Assembly (NCBI GenBank): GCA_030830465.1
Contig: JAURMY010000292.1
Coordinates: 1-6,624, forward strand
DNA: 6,624 nucleotides
DNA from: Alphaproteobacteria bacterium
Lineage (GTDB): Bacteria; Pseudomonadota; Alphaproteobacteria; Rhodobacterales; Rhodobacteraceae
Reading direction: 5' to 3'
How positions within the stretch are numbered: position 1 is the first letter of the stretch; each line of letters begins with the position of its first letter. The notes under the pieces were generated by a model. The model made no database searches. It was not told the origin of the DNA and saw only the letters and a list, made by a program, of their open reading frames with translations. Of this stretch, positions 6,308 through 6,624 are shown in pieces. Position numbers and translations under genes: made by a program.

Positions 6308-6624
6308 ATGTCCGACCGATCCTACCGCTTCACCCATGCGATCACCCGCAAGCCCGCGCCCAGCATCATTGACGGACTGCGCGCGGTCGACACCGGCGCG
6401 CCGGATCTGGCCCTGATGCAGGCCCATCACGCGGATTACATCGCCGCACTGAAATCGACCGGCGCAACCGTTGTGGAACTGCCTGCCCTGCCCGACTTTC
6501 CCGACAGCGTGTTTGTCGAGGACACCGCCCTGTGCCTGCAGGAAGGCGTGGTCATCATGCGCCCCGGTGCGCCCAGCCGACTGGGGGAGGCCGCCGAAAT
6601 GGCGCCGCATCTGGCCGCCCTTTA
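6308..6624 (+). CDS. Dimethylarginine dimethylaminohydrolase (DDAH), 3' end missing
   Basis: 105 codons are visible before the window ends; the family is about 250-270 residues. The enzyme hydrolyses N-omega-methylated arginines to citrulline and a methylamine (EC 3.5.3.18) using a cysteine nucleophile in a beta/alpha propeller. Hallmarks present are RKPAPSIIDGLRAVD (14-28), FPDSVFVEDTALC (64-76) and MRPGAPSR (84-91). Relative to Pseudomonas aeruginosa DDAH, as recalled from the literature, L24, D66, E71, D72 and R91 correspond to Leu18, Asp60, Glu65, Asp66 and Arg85 at a constant offset of 6, so the visible substrate-binding residues are conserved. The catalytic Glu, His and Cys lie beyond the window. 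The start has GAGG 6 nt upstream. The gene follows the amidohydrolase by 90 nt in the same direction. The main alternative is another guanidino-modifying enzyme, but the FPDSVFVED context fits DDAH well. Confidence 0.92.
   Translation, partial: MSDRSYRFTHAITRKPAPSIIDGLRAVDTGAPDLALMQAHHADYIAALKSTGATVVELPALPDFPDSVFVEDTALCLQEGVVIMRPGAPSRLGEAAEMAPHLAAL

Overview
The window is a GC-rich stretch with one run of co-directional genes, all on the plus strand. The codon preference, short intergenic gaps and protein sequences suggest an alphaproteobacterium, most likely Rhodobacterales-like. That assignment is an inference from style, because no rRNA or marker gene is present.

Positions 1-4048 hold a nearly complete branched-chain-amino-acid-type (Liv/HAAT) ABC importer. 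In order these are the 3' part of a periplasmic substrate-binding protein gene (cut by the window edge), two BPD_transp_2 permeases (LivH-like and LivM-like) and two ATPases (LivG-like and LivF-like). The binding-protein gene is separated from the permeases by a 77-nt gap with a strong 12-bp stem-loop. From the first permease onward the genes are 5 nt apart or overlap by 4 and 8 nt.

Positions 4053-6624 hold enzymes in the same direction. An aldo/keto reductase begins 4 nt after the livF-like stop. Next is an M20-family (hippurate hydrolase/N-acyl-amino-acid amidohydrolase-like) metallopeptidase gene broken by a single-base deletion near 5406-5408. Last is the 5' third to half of a dimethylarginine dimethylaminohydrolase (DDAH) gene, cut by the right edge.

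A reasonable inference is that the importer brings in an amino-acid derivative and the downstream hydrolases deblock or degrade it. The DDAH points to methylated arginine or a related guanidino compound, and the M20 enzyme to an N-acyl amino acid. The importer's true substrate cannot be read from sequence. The two observations most worth checking are the frameshift in the M20 gene and the pairing of a Liv-type importer with a DDAH. I saw no mobile element, CRISPR array, tRNA or rRNA, and no gene-free stretch longer than about 90 nt.
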